Source: Verrucomicrobiota bacterium
Lineage (GTDB): Bacteria > Verrucomicrobiota > Verrucomicrobiia > Limisphaerales > UBA9464
Assembly (NCBI GenBank): GCA_017302195.1
Contig: JAFLEG010000011.1
Span: 1-17,895, forward strand
Direction of reading: 5' to 3'
Length of the DNA stretch: 17,895 bases
This document shows positions 5,990 through 14,526 of the stretch, piece after piece. A program made the translations under genes and the position numbers. The notes under the pieces were generated by a model, which saw only the letters and a list, made by a program, of their open reading frames with translations, did not search any database and was not told where the DNA came from. Within the stretch, counting starts at the first letter, position 1; each line of letters starts with the position of its first letter.

Positions 5990-8971
5990 TCAGTACTCGT
6001 AGTTGAGGATCAGCGCGATCGTGGATCCCAGGGTGTTCTGCGAATAGGTCGGATCGCTGGCGTTCGGTCCGTAGGTGCGCAGGAATTCGGGATTCAGCAG
6101 GTTCCGGCAGCTCAGGCGCAGCTTCCAGTGGTCGGAGAGCCGCTGGGTGACCACGAAATTCAACTGGGTGGGCGGATACTCGTAGATGTCGGGACCGGCG
6201 CGATCCACCAGGAAGATGAAGGGACCGGCGGCGCCCAGGGACACCGTGGCGGTGGTGCCGGTCTGCTTGTGGTCCCAACTGAGGTCGAAATTCACGATCC
6301 ACGGGGACTGGTCATACAGCGGCCGGGTGGGGGAGGTGTCGGGGAAGAGCACCTGCTTGTTCGCGAGTTCGGTGGGTGTCCATTCCACCACGGACTTGAT
6401 GTAGGCGAAGTTGAATCCCACGGAGAACTCGTCGAGCGCGTCGTCCAGAAAGTCGAGCCGGGTGTTGGCCTCCAGTTCGACGCCGTACAGGTTGGCCTCC
6501 TTGCGGTTTTCGAAGGTCACCACGCCGCCGCCGAAGGTCACCGCCACCTTCTCGATCGGATTCTGCAGGTGCTTGTAGAATCCGCTGACCGAAAAGACCG
6601 TCCCCGGCCGGGGGAAGTATTCCCACCGGACGTCGTAGTTGCTGATGTCCGTCATCACCAGGTTGGGATTGCCCTCGATGATTTCATTCCCGGTGGGGTC
6701 ATAGGACCGGTACGGCGCGATCTCGCGGAAGGTGGGGCGCGCCACCGTCTGGCTGAACGCAGCCCGCAGATTCATGTTGGTGACGATCTGATACACGCCG
6801 CTCACCGACGGCATGACGTCCAACTGGTTGATCAGTGAATTGGTGATCCGGCTGGGCGTGCCACCGACCACCGACAGGTAGGTGCTCTCCAGTCGGGCGC
6901 CGGTGATCAGCTTGAACCCGTCGGTCAGCGGCAGCTCGGTCATCGCATAGCCGGCCGGGATCTGCTGCTGGCCGCTGTAAAAGCTGGTGCCCACCGCCGG
7001 GAAGAACTCGCGCTGGAAGGAGTAGTTGATCCCGTTGTTATTGGTGGAGGTGGTGTAGGTGAGGCTGCCCGGGGTGAGGTAGTTGTTGGGGGTGCCGATG
7101 ATGTCCGGACCGGACCACCCGGACACAAACTGCGGACCGCCGTCGTACACGATCGTCTGCTCGTTGAACTGACGCTCCGCGCCGACAAACCCGCCGCCAA
7201 ACTTCACGAACCCGTCGTTCTCGGTCCAGTTCCGGAACGGCACCTTGTTGTTCAGCGAGGCCCAGATGCTGTCCTCGAGGATGTCGCGGTAGAACCGGGT
7301 GGGGAAGATGGGCTCCGGCAGCGAATTGCTGAAGATCGCCCCGGTGCCGTCCGGCTGGTGCGCGTAGTTGAACATGCGCACGTCGGGTTCGTCCTGCGAG
7401 GTGTTGGCCATGGAGATCAGCCAGTCGGTCTCCATGTCGTGCAGGTGCTCGAACCGGTCGGTGCCCTGGATCTGGAAGGCATGGATCTGCCGCTGGGTCC
7501 ACTGGAGCAGGTTGGAATCCACCACCTGCTCCACGTTTTCCACCGTGCCCTGCTGCAGGCGGGTGAGATCTTCGCCGCTCTGGTTCCAGTAGAAGGTGAA
7601 GCTCAGGGTGTGCTCCTCGGGCACGATCTCATAGGCCACGTTCACCACACTGGCCCAGAGCACCTCCATCAGGCTCCGGCTGTCGGTCCATTCCCGCAGG
7701 GGCACCACGCCATCCCGCGTGTAGCGGTACCGGTTCTGGATGCCGTCGTCGTAGAAGAACCAGCGCCGGCGGTACACGCCGCTGACGAAGTAGCCGAAGT
7801 CGTGTCCGTTGAGGTCCAGGGTGTCCCCCACCGAGAAGGTCCCGCCGTAGTTGGGCGGCGGCGTCTCCGGGGTGCCGCCAAAGGTGTTGTCCTGAAACGA
7901 CTGGAGCGCCGACTGCACCTTGTTGGCCTGGTCGGCCCGCTCCTGGGCGATGGCCGGGGTCTCGCCCGGACGCGCATTGCGCGGGGGCTGCAGGGTGGAA
8001 CCCGTCTGCCCTTGGAGCTGGGAGGGCAGGGCGCGGGTCTTCGTTCCAAAACCCGCCCAATCATTGGGGCTGCCCGGATAGGAGAGGAACTCGGAGTTCA
8101 GGGTGGACTGGGTGTTGTACTCCATCCCCACCTCGAAGTTCAGGATGAACTTGTCCGGGAACGACCGGGTCTTGAGGTTGGCCAGGCCGCCGGCGAAGCC
8201 GCCCGGCAGGTCCGGCGTGAAGGTCTTGCTGACCGACACTTCCTGGATCATGGCCGCGGGAATGATGTCCAGCGGCGCGCCCACCCGGTAGGGATCCGCG
8301 GTGGGAATCTGCGCCCCGTTGAGCTGGGTGATGTTGTAGCGGTCGCTCAGGCCGCGGATCACCGCGAACTTGCCCTCCACCACAGTGGTGCCGGGCAGCT
8401 TGGCAATTACCTGGGCGGCGTCGGTCACCCCCAATCGGCGGAACTGCTCCGAGCTGATCGCGTCCAGAAAGGAGGTGGAGGCCTGCCGCTGCTCCAGGAT
8501 CTCGATGCTCTGCTCCTGGAACTGTTCGGCGGTGACCTCGTATTCTTCCAGTTCGAAGAACTCGGGACGCAGCGAGCCATCCAGCGTGCTGGCCAATCCG
8601 GGCGCCACCCGCACGCCGCTGACCGTGGTGGAGGCAAATCCCGGCTTGCTGAAACGCGCCGTGTGATCCCCTGCCGGCACCCCCTCCAGCCGGTAGCGTC
8701 CCGAGCCGTCGGTGGTGGCGGCGAGGATGGTCCCGCGGACGGTGACAATCACCCCTGAGAGCGGGCGGCCATCCCAGGAGTTCACGACCAGTCCGGACAG
8801 ACTCCCGGACTCCTGTCCCCGTGCGGGCAGCAGCGCCGCCAGGGCCAGAAGCCACAGCAGCACCGGGAACCTGACCAAAACAGAACGCACGGCGGCGGGG
8901 TGCTGCCCCGCCCGGCTTCGATGGGAGAAGTCGGGAACCACGGAGGGATAGGGAAAGGGGTGCCGTCTCAC
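5990..8971 (-). CDS. TonB-dependent outer-membrane receptor with N-terminal carboxypeptidase-regulatory-like domain
   Basis: A large outer-membrane transporter, 993 residues from GTG 8971, which abuts the TPR gene stop with no gap. A GTG at 8890 would give 966 residues and a more compact signal peptide (RSVLVRFPVLLWLLALAALLPARG), so the start is uncertain. After the signal comes a beta-sandwich of CarboxypepD_reg type (about 56-125, SLSGLVVNSWDGRPLSGV), then LEEYEVTAEQF (141-151), a plausible TonB box. The plug domain is about 165-272 (IRGLSDRYNITQLNGA, VSVSKTFTPDLPGGFAGG). A 22-strand-type barrel fills the rest and ends with the aromatic ILNYEY expected for BAM recognition. Substrate cannot be deduced; no siderophore, cobalamin or SusD-like gene is adjacent. 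Being last in an operon that encodes the whole energising machinery, it is probably that system's dedicated client. Confidence 0.92.
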   Translation of the reverse strand: MRRHPFPYPSVVPDFSHRSRAGQHPAAVRSVLVRFPVLLWLLALAALLPARGQESGSLSGLVVNSWDGRPLSGVIVTVRGTILAATTDGSGRYRLEGVPAGDHTARFSKPGFASTTVSGVRVAPGLASTLDGSLRPEFFELEEYEVTAEQFQEQSIEILEQRQASTSFLDAISSEQFRRLGVTDAAQVIAKLPGTTVVEGKFAVIRGLSDRYNITQLNGAQIPTADPYRVGAPLDIIPAAMIQEVSVSKTFTPDLPGGFAGGLANLKTRSFPDKFILNFEVGMEYNTQSTLNSEFLSYPGSPNDWAGFGTKTRALPSQLQGQTGSTLQPPRNARPGETPAIAQERADQANKVQSALQSFQDNTFGGTPETPPPNYGGTFSVGDTLDLNGHDFGYFVSGVYRRRWFFYDDGIQNRYRYTRDGVVPLREWTDSRSLMEVLWASVVNVAYEIVPEEHTLSFTFYWNQSGEDLTRLQQGTVENVEQVVDSNLLQWTQRQIHAFQIQGTDRFEHLHDMETDWLISMANTSQDEPDVRMFNYAHQPDGTGAIFSNSLPEPIFPTRFYRDILEDSIWASLNNKVPFRNWTENDGFVKFGGGFVGAERQFNEQTIVYDGGPQFVSGWSGPDIIGTPNNYLTPGSLTYTTSTNNNGINYSFQREFFPAVGTSFYSGQQQIPAGYAMTELPLTDGFKLITGARLESTYLSVVGGTPSRITNSLINQLDVMPSVSGVYQIVTNMNLRAAFSQTVARPTFREIAPYRSYDPTGNEIIEGNPNLVMTDISNYDVRWEYFPRPGTVFSVSGFYKHLQNPIEKVAVTFGGGVVTFENRKEANLYGVELEANTRLDFLDDALDEFSVGFNFAYIKSVVEWTPTELANKQVLFPDTSPTRPLYDQSPWIVNFDLSWDHKQTGTTATVSLGAAGPFIFLVDRAGPDIYEYPPTQLNFVVTQRLSDHWKLRLSCRNLLNPEFLRTYGPNASDPTYSQNTLGSTIALILNYEY

Positions 8972-10393
8972 TCAGGAGCGGCGTCCGGCATTGCGGGCCA
9001 CCTGCTCCACACGTTCCAGGTAGCGCTGTACGTTGTCGCGCGGCTTGACCTTCTGGGCCTTGCGCAGCAGCTCGATGGCAGAGTCGTACTTGCGGCTGCT
9101 GACCAGGAGCTGGGCCTGCTTCACCAGCGCATCGGCCTCAAATCCGGAAATCTTGCCGGCGGTCTCGTAACGGAACTGCGCCTTCTCCGGCTGTCCGTTC
9201 TTGGAGTAGTAATCCCCGGCCATCAGCAGGGCCTCGGCATCGAGCGGATTCCTCTGTGTCACCTCCTCCAGCACCTGGATCGCCCGGGCGCCGTCCCCGG
9301 CGCCCATGGCCACCTTGGCCGAAAGCTTGAGCCACTTCAGCTCGTCGGCACCGGTCAACTGGGCGCCGGCCGCCGTCTTGATCCGGTTCAGCAGGTCGCC
9401 CGACTCCTTCCAGGCGCCGCGCGACGCCAGGATGTCCGCCGCCCGAAGCGCCTTGCCCAGGTTCTCGCCCGCCCCCTTCTCCACGCCCTCGATGTAGGCC
9501 GCCAGCGCGAGATCCCGGGCATCCTGGTTCAGGTACAGATCCCCCAGGAGCAGCAATTGCGGCGGCTTGGCCTGGCCCAGACGCCGCAGCATCTCCAGCG
9601 AGACCGCCGCCCTGTCCGGCTGCCCCTTCTGCACATGCACATTGGCCTGAAGGGTCCAGAGGCTGTCCTTGTCGGGCTGCACCTGGATCAATTCGTCCAG
9701 CAGCGCCAGGGCATGGTCATAGTTTCCCAGCGCAATGGCGCTCTTGATCAGGCCCAGCTTGAAGTCGGTGTTGTCCGGTTCGAAGAGCAGCGCCTGCTGG
9801 TAGGCGCCCTGCGCGGCAGCGTGGCGTCCGAGATTGGAGTAACAGTATCCGAGGAACCCGAAGAGCTTGCCGTCGCCGCCGCCCAGGGACGCGGTGCGGG
9901 TCAATGGCTTCACCGCCTGATCCAGTTGGCCGGTGCGGAGGTAGGCGAATCCCAGATTCTTCTGCGCGCGCAGGAAATCCGGGAACTTCTCGATGGCCGT
10001 CTCGAACGACTTGATGGCGTTGGTGAGGTCGTCGTTCTGGAAATGGACATTGCCCATCGCGAAGTCGAACTGCGCGGTGGCGCCGGGCTTCGCGCGGCCC
10101 TGGAGCAGTTGCAGCGCCTCCTTCGGGTCCCCGCGGAGGGCCGGCACCACCTTGTCCCGGTAGAACGCCTGCTCCTCCGGAGTCATGCGGGGCTCCACAT
10201 CCGGCTTCATGCCGTAGCTGCCCAGCAGCCGTTTCTGGAAATCGGGGTCATTCCAGGCCGCGGCGAGCGGATGATCCTCGGGTGCCGGCGCGAAGGGCCG
10301 GGGCGGGGGCGCGGCGGCCGAGGCCGCGTCAGCAGCCGCCATGCGGCCGGCGGCCAGCAGCGCCAGGGAGAGCAGTGTGAGGGGACGGAGCAT
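8972..10393 (-). CDS. Periplasmic tetratricopeptide-repeat protein of the TonB2-type operon
   Basis: A 473-residue protein with a Sec signal (MLRPLTLLSLALLAAGRMAAADA), an Ala/Pro-rich linker and then helical TPR repeats from about 105 to 465. Clear units include FAMGNVHFQNDDLTNAIKSF, KNLGFAYLRTGQLDQAVKPL and GDYYSKNGQPEKAQFRYETA. TPR proteins are protein-binding scaffolds; in Vibrio and Shewanella TonB2 clusters a TPR protein follows tonB2 and supports transport by an incompletely known mechanism. ATG 10393 is 46 bp after the TonB stop, and its own stop abuts the receptor start, consistent with one transcript. The C-terminus is basic (RNAGRRS). Confidence 0.88.
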   Translation of the reverse strand: MLRPLTLLSLALLAAGRMAAADAASAAAPPPRPFAPAPEDHPLAAAWNDPDFQKRLLGSYGMKPDVEPRMTPEEQAFYRDKVVPALRGDPKEALQLLQGRAKPGATAQFDFAMGNVHFQNDDLTNAIKSFETAIEKFPDFLRAQKNLGFAYLRTGQLDQAVKPLTRTASLGGGDGKLFGFLGYCYSNLGRHAAAQGAYQQALLFEPDNTDFKLGLIKSAIALGNYDHALALLDELIQVQPDKDSLWTLQANVHVQKGQPDRAAVSLEMLRRLGQAKPPQLLLLGDLYLNQDARDLALAAYIEGVEKGAGENLGKALRAADILASRGAWKESGDLLNRIKTAAGAQLTGADELKWLKLSAKVAMGAGDGARAIQVLEEVTQRNPLDAEALLMAGDYYSKNGQPEKAQFRYETAGKISGFEADALVKQAQLLVSSRKYDSAIELLRKAQKVKPRDNVQRYLERVEQVARNAGRRS

Positions 10394-10439
10394 GGAAAAT
10401 CGGGTCAGGGAATCAGGGGCTTTCCGGGAGCACTGGCGA

Positions 10440-11108
10440 TCAACTGGCGGGCGGACGGAACCGGAAGGTCTGCATCAGGTAGGCGCGCACCGCCTGTCCG
10501 TCCTTCATGCCGGGACGGAACCGCCACTTGCGGATCGCCTCCAGCGCGGGCTTCTCAAAATCGGGGTGGGAGGACTTCTCGATCCGCGCCTCCTCGACGC
10601 GTCCGGACTCGTCCACCACCAGCGCCAGGGTCACCGCCCCCTCGACCCGGGCCTTGCGCATCTCGTTGGGATAGGCGGGATCGGTCCGGGCGACGGCCTG
10701 CGGACGCTCCTCCAGCTCCGCGGCGCTGAAGGTCTCCGCGACGGCCTCGGCCTGGTCGGCGGGGCCGCCCTGTCCGGACGCCATGAAACCGGGCAGAAAT
10801 CCGCCCCCGCCCACCGCCACATCGAGATCGGCCATCAGCGGGACCTGCTGCGGCGCATCGTCCATGGTGGGCGGCGGCGGCACTTCCTCCTGGGCCTGCT
10901 CCTGCTGCTGGGGCGGCGGGGGCTCCTCTTCCACCGGCGGCGGCAGATCGGTGGCGCTGGTCTTGCGCAGTTCCAGATGTCGGTCGGGGCGGGCCACCAC
11001 ATGGGTGAAGGGCAGCACCATGAAGATCGCGGCCGTGCCGGCAACGGCGCACAGGCCGGAGATCCAGAGGCCGGCCTGCGAACTGGACCCTTGATAGACC
11101 TTTCGCAT
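10440..11108 (-). CDS. tonB: Energy transducer TonB
   Basis: A 222-residue TonB-family protein linking the inner-membrane proton channel to outer-membrane receptors. It has a short cytoplasmic tail, one membrane segment (about 13-35, GLWISGLCAVAGTAAIFMVL), a Pro/Glu/Gln-rich periplasmic spacer (55-90, PPPVEEEPPPPQQQEQAQEE) and a Gly-rich stretch (99-115). The C-terminal TonB domain is about 142-220, with DPAYPNEMRKARVEGAVTL and AIRKWRFRPG (191-200), the typical YP motif and beta-alpha-beta fold. It is shorter than E. coli TonB, as TonB2-type proteins are. It starts 15 bp after the ExbD stop and has no visible Shine-Dalgarno. Confidence 0.93.
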   Translation of the reverse strand: MRKVYQGSSSQAGLWISGLCAVAGTAAIFMVLPFTHVVARPDRHLELRKTSATDLPPPVEEEPPPPQQQEQAQEEVPPPPTMDDAPQQVPLMADLDVAVGGGGFLPGFMASGQGGPADQAEAVAETFSAAELEERPQAVARTDPAYPNEMRKARVEGAVTLALVVDESGRVEEARIEKSSHPDFEKPALEAIRKWRFRPGMKDGQAVRAYLMQTFRFRPPAS

Positions 11109-11123
11109 GGGAACGTGCGCCGG

Positions 11124-11528
11124 CTAGCTCTTGCCGGTGGCGAGGCTGACGTCCTTCGCGCCCCCCAGCTTGGCTTCGTCAATCACCCGGATGAGCACAC
11201 CGGACCGGGAATTCTCATCCCCCTGGATGACCACCGGGAGCGGCTCCTTGGCGCACAGCCGCTTCACGGTCGGACGCACCCCGCCCAGGCCGATCTCCTT
11301 GCCGCCATAGGCGATCTTCCCGTCGCTGGTGACCGCGAAGATGATGCTGTTCTTCTCCAGCAGCTTCGCGCTGGCCGCCTGCGGCTTGTCCACCTGCACC
11401 CCCGGCTCCTCGATGAAGCTGGTGGTGGAGATGAAGAAGATCAGGAGGAACATGATGACATCAATGAGCGGAATCAGGTTCAGCTCGATCGGCTCCTCGG
11501 CCTCGGCCACGTTGCGTCGGAATCTCAT
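11124..11528 (-). CDS. exbD: ExbD/TolR-family biopolymer transport protein
   Basis: A 134-residue single-span inner-membrane protein, full length for ExbD. The segment IELNLIPLIDVIMFLLIFFI (14-33) is the canonical membrane helix, with Asp23 matching the proton-carrying Asp25 of E. coli ExbD. The periplasmic domain (about 45-134) carries the expected VTSDGKIAYGGKEI and VVIQGDENSRSGVLIRVIDEAK segments. I chose ATG 11528 because it overlaps the ExbB stop by 4 bp (ATGA) and gives a standard ExbD N-terminus; the longer in-frame reading is a shadow. It should form the proton channel with the ExbB encoded immediately upstream and energise the adjacent TonB. Confidence 0.95.
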   Translation of the reverse strand: MRFRRNVAEAEEPIELNLIPLIDVIMFLLIFFISTTSFIEEPGVQVDKPQAASAKLLEKNSIIFAVTSDGKIAYGGKEIGLGGVRPTVKRLCAKEPLPVVIQGDENSRSGVLIRVIDEAKLGGAKDVSLATGKS

Positions 11529-12235
11529 GCGGGGAGCTGTTGGGGAGCGGCGGACGGCACGGGTGCCGGGGCGATGGCGGACGGCGGCGGCGCCGGGTTC
11601 GGACGCGGACCGCCCGGCCGGACGAAGACACGGGTCATGCCGTGGAACTGCGGACGAAAGTGCCGCAGGGTGATGCACTCCAGCCGGGCCAGGAAGGCCA
11701 CCAGTTCATTGCGCTGGCGCTTGGCCATGTAGGCGACCACCAGGCCGGGAATCGCCACCATCATGCCGGTCTGGGTGGCCACCAGCGCCTCGCTGATGCC
11801 CTTGGAGACGATCTCCGAGGCCGAGCCGCCACCGATGCCGATGGCCTTGAAGGTCAGCAGCATTCCCAGAACGGTGCCCAGCAGACCGAAGAGCGGCGCG
11901 CCCACCACGAGCACGTTCAGGAAGGTGATGCGCCGGTCCACATCGCTGATCATGGAGGTCTCGACCTCGCGGAAGCGTCCCTCGATGTCCGGAATGCTGC
12001 TCACCTCGTCCTGGGTGTAGCGGATCAGCTCGCGCAGCTTCCGGGGGGCCTTGGCCGGGGTCGCGACCCACAGCCGCACGTCCGGATCCGAGGCGCGGGT
12101 CAGTCCGCGATAGCGCAGGGTGTACAGCAGGTGGGCGGCATTGGCGTAGATGACCAGTCCGAGCAGCGCCAGAGCGGGCATCACCCAGCCGCCCGTGGAC
12201 CAGGCGTGCACCATTTCTTGAAACGTCGTGTTCAT
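11525..12235 (-). CDS. exbB: ExbB-type MotA/TolQ/ExbB proton channel protein
   Basis: A 236-residue inner-membrane protein with three hydrophobic segments: about 17-38 (WVMPALALLGLVIYANAAHL), 107-130 (containing APLFGLLGTVLGML) and 150-170 (LVATQTGMMVAIPGLVVAYM). LFGLLGTVLGM and GISEALVATQTGMMVAIPG are the diagnostic motifs of the family. This is the smaller of two ExbB-like proteins in the operon, equivalent to ExbB2 of TonB2 systems. A Pro/Ala-rich tail (from about 206) is longer than usual and of unknown use. It starts 21 bp after the fusion gene stop and couples by ATGA overlap to ExbD. Confidence 0.93.
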   Translation of the reverse strand: MNTTFQEMVHAWSTGGWVMPALALLGLVIYANAAHLLYTLRYRGLTRASDPDVRLWVATPAKAPRKLRELIRYTQDEVSSIPDIEGRFREVETSMISDVDRRITFLNVLVVGAPLFGLLGTVLGMLLTFKAIGIGGGSASEIVSKGISEALVATQTGMMVAIPGLVVAYMAKRQRNELVAFLARLECITLRHFRPQFHGMTRVFVRPGGPRPNPAPPPSAIAPAPVPSAAPQQLPA

Positions 12236-12256
12236 GAGTGCGGGAGGTGGGACGAT

Positions 12257-13726
12257 TCAGGCAAAGGGAAGCCGCTCAACCTCGGGCAGGCCGTTGATGA
12301 AGCCGACCGAAGTCTGCTCCATGCTGCCCACGATGGCCTTGGCCTTGCGGGTCAGGAAGGCGTGCAGCAGCAGGGCGGGAATCGCCACGATCATGCCCGA
12401 CGCGGTGGCAATCAGGGCCTCCGAGATGCCCGATGCCAGCACGCGGGGGTCGCCGCTGCCGAAGCTGGAGATCAGCTTGAACAGCGCGATCATGCCCATG
12501 ACCGTGCCCAGCAGGCCGAGCAGCGGCCCGGTGGTGGCCGTCAGGGCCAGGAAGGGCAGGCCGCGCTCCAGCCGGGTGCGGGCGGCCAGAATCCGCTCGT
12601 ACAGGACCTCCTCGATATACTCCTTCTTTTCGTCGGAGTGCTCGACCGCGGTGGCGAGCAGGCCGCCCACCGGACCCGGAATGCCCTGGGCGTGGGCGAT
12701 CGCCTTGGGCTTCTCCCCGTCGTTCACATGGGTCAGGACCTTCTGGAGATCCTTCTCGGTGGCCAGCCGGACGCGGGAAAGCTGGAACCACTTGAAGACC
12801 GCGGTCAGCCAGGACGCCGTGCCCAGCAGGATCAGCGGGGCCATCACCCAGCCGCCGTGCTGGATGGTCTCCCAGAAGCTCTGCTTCATGGCGCTCAGCT
12901 TGAAGGCATTTCCCAGCGTGGGGTCCATCGCCAGCCGGCCCTTGCCGGTGGTGATCAGTTCCCGGGTGGCGGCCTCGATCTCCGGGTTCACCGCCACCAC
13001 GGTGGGATCCGCCTTGTTCAGCTCCTGCTGGAGCATGCCGGCGCTGGTTCCGGCCGTATCGGCGAACATGGCGATCGGACCGATGAGCGCGATCTTCCCC
13101 TGCTGCACCCGCCCCTGACGATCCAGGGCCCGTCCCTCGATGATCTCGCCCCCGAGGGTCTGGTGGCCACGCTCCATCGCCGTCTTGAGGATGACAAAGC
13201 GCCGGTTGAGCCGCTCGGCAGGCGTCAGATCCGGCGCCACCGCCGCCTTGTCCACCTCCTGGAACACCGCCAGATAACTCGGCTCCTCGACGAAGTGGAG
13301 CCGTGACCGGAAGGACCGGGTGTACTCGCTGAGCAGTGAATCCACGAACCCGACCTCGTCCGCCCGCCTTTTGGCCTCGGCCTTCAGGGCGTTGAGCTCG
13401 ACCAGTTGGTTCTCCTGGAACCGCTGGGCCTTGCCGAGTTCCACCCGCTGATCGGCCAGCTTCTGTTCCAATTCGCTCAGTTCGCGCGCCACCGGCAGGC
13501 GCTCGGACTCGACCTGCTGGCGGACCGCGGCCAGTTCGGCGAGGGCCTGCTTGAGATCGTCGGAGGCCTGGGTCGCCACCTGGGAAAGATCCTGGCCGGC
13601 GGCAGTTCCCGGGATCAGGGCCATGCCAAGGGCCAGCATCAGGCCCGAGGCACTGGAGGGAAGAAAGGGACGAAGCATTCGGCGGCGGGGAGAAAGTGGG
13701 CGTGAACGGTGGGAAGTAGGGATCAT
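12257..13726 (-). CDS. TtpC-like protein: periplasmic coiled coil fused to a MotA/TolQ/ExbB domain
   Basis: A 489-residue protein about twice ExbB length. It has a signal-like N-terminus (about 26-44, SSASGLMLALGMALIPGTAAG), then a long coiled coil (about 50-125, ALAELAAVRQQVESERLPVA) and a periplasmic domain to about 285. A three-span ExbB domain follows (about 288-475), with WVMAPLILLGTASWLTAVFKW, GPLLGLLGTVMGMIALF (400-416) and GISEALIATASGMIVAIPAL (433-452). TtpC of Vibrio TonB2 systems has this architecture and is required in addition to ExbB2/ExbD2. ATG 13726 overlaps the preceding DUF3450 stop by 4 bp; ATG 13678 is an alternative giving a shorter n-region. The duplicated channel domain suggests a mixed ExbB assembly or a bridge to the periplasm. 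Confidence 0.9.
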   Translation of the reverse strand: MIPTSHRSRPLSPRRRMLRPFLPSSASGLMLALGMALIPGTAAGQDLSQVATQASDDLKQALAELAAVRQQVESERLPVARELSELEQKLADQRVELGKAQRFQENQLVELNALKAEAKRRADEVGFVDSLLSEYTRSFRSRLHFVEEPSYLAVFQEVDKAAVAPDLTPAERLNRRFVILKTAMERGHQTLGGEIIEGRALDRQGRVQQGKIALIGPIAMFADTAGTSAGMLQQELNKADPTVVAVNPEIEAATRELITTGKGRLAMDPTLGNAFKLSAMKQSFWETIQHGGWVMAPLILLGTASWLTAVFKWFQLSRVRLATEKDLQKVLTHVNDGEKPKAIAHAQGIPGPVGGLLATAVEHSDEKKEYIEEVLYERILAARTRLERGLPFLALTATTGPLLGLLGTVMGMIALFKLISSFGSGDPRVLASGISEALIATASGMIVAIPALLLHAFLTRKAKAIVGSMEQTSVGFINGLPEVERLPFA

Positions 13727-14526
13727 CGGATGGCGACCGGAAGGGGCACGAATCGGGCGGTGCGTTCGTTGCGGTAGATGCGGATGAGTTCGCGGACCTC
13801 CGGGGCCAGCGCCGGATCCACGGTCCAGATCCAGCCCTGATCCCCCGCCTGTCCGTAGCCGGCGAAGTTGCCCGACTCGTTCACGAAATAGGCGGCCCCA
13901 AGTCCGGCGTACACGGTCTCCACCGAGACCTCCTCGCCCTGGGCGTTCTTCCGCTTCTCGGTGAACACCGTCACGGCGTTGTTGAACTTGTCCACCTCGT
14001 TGAGCAGGGACACCACGGTCTGCACCCGCTCCGTCACGCCGGCCCTGGTGTTGGCCGGATCCGCCGGCAGCCGGTTGAGCAGTTGCTGGGCGCCGGCCAG
14101 GACGGGTTCCGGGAGCAGCGGGAGGAGCTGACGCAGCCCGGTCTCCATCGCCGCCACCTGCGTCCGGGCGGCCTCCAGCGCCTCATTGGACCGCTTCAGC
14201 TCGGCATCCAGCTTGAGCCGCTCGGCATCCGCGACGCCGCTGTTCGTGCTCTGCTTCGCCATCTCGTCCTGCACCGACTTCAGCTCGCGCTCAAACAGGG
14301 CCTTGGACTGCTGCAACATCTCCCGGTCCGCCTCCCATTCCGTCCGCGTCCTGGAGATCAACTGCTGGGTCTGCACCCATTGCGTGAGGCTGTCGCGCGC
14401 CGCGTTCAGCGGATTCTCCGCCGCACGGGAATTCTCCCGGACGCCCCACCAGGCCAAAGCCACCGCGCATGCCAGACATACCCGATTCACGGGAGGCACG
14501 CTCTGGAGGGCAGGTTTCGGCGACAT
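13723..14526 (-). CDS. DUF3450 periplasmic coiled-coil protein, first gene of the TonB2-type operon
   Basis: A 267-residue secreted protein. The N-terminus has a basic start and a hydrophobic core (VCLACAVALAWWGV) followed by RAAENP, a likely signal cleavage site. Residues about 40-135 form a long coiled coil (TEWEADREMLQQSKALFERE). Residues about 160-262 are the conserved DUF3450 end, with VSLLNEVDKFNNAVTVF, VETVYAGLGAAYFVN and GDQGWIWTVDPAL. DUF3450 genes sit at the head of TonB2 clusters in Vibrio and Shewanella; the function is unknown, probably an accessory of the TtpC coiled coil. I chose ATG 14526; a TTG at 14550 would add eight residues. It is the promoter-proximal gene of the operon and is divergent from the prepilin-type gene. 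Confidence 0.85.
   Translation of the reverse strand: MSPKPALQSVPPVNRVCLACAVALAWWGVRENSRAAENPLNAARDSLTQWVQTQQLISRTRTEWEADREMLQQSKALFERELKSVQDEMAKQSTNSGVADAERLKLDAELKRSNEALEAARTQVAAMETGLRQLLPLLPEPVLAGAQQLLNRLPADPANTRAGVTERVQTVVSLLNEVDKFNNAVTVFTEKRKNAQGEEVSVETVYAGLGAAYFVNESGNFAGYGQAGDQGWIWTVDPALAPEVRELIRIYRNERTARFVPLPVAIR

Noticed and set aside
7358..8758. 466-codon open frame on the plus strand opposite the TonB-dependent receptor
   Set aside because: Antisense shadow of the receptor plug and barrel; the His/Val/Gly-rich composition is an artefact of codon bias on the other strand.
8900..10729. 609-codon open frame on the plus strand opposite the TPR gene
   Set aside because: It runs antisense to the TPR and TonB genes, and its Gly/Arg/Leu-rich composition has no domain pattern. 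It is a typical shadow frame in GC-rich DNA.
11540..13306. 588-codon open frame on the plus strand opposite exbB and the TtpC-like gene
   Set aside because: The His/Gln/Gly-rich translation is the antisense of well-conserved membrane proteins and has no recognisable fold or start signal.
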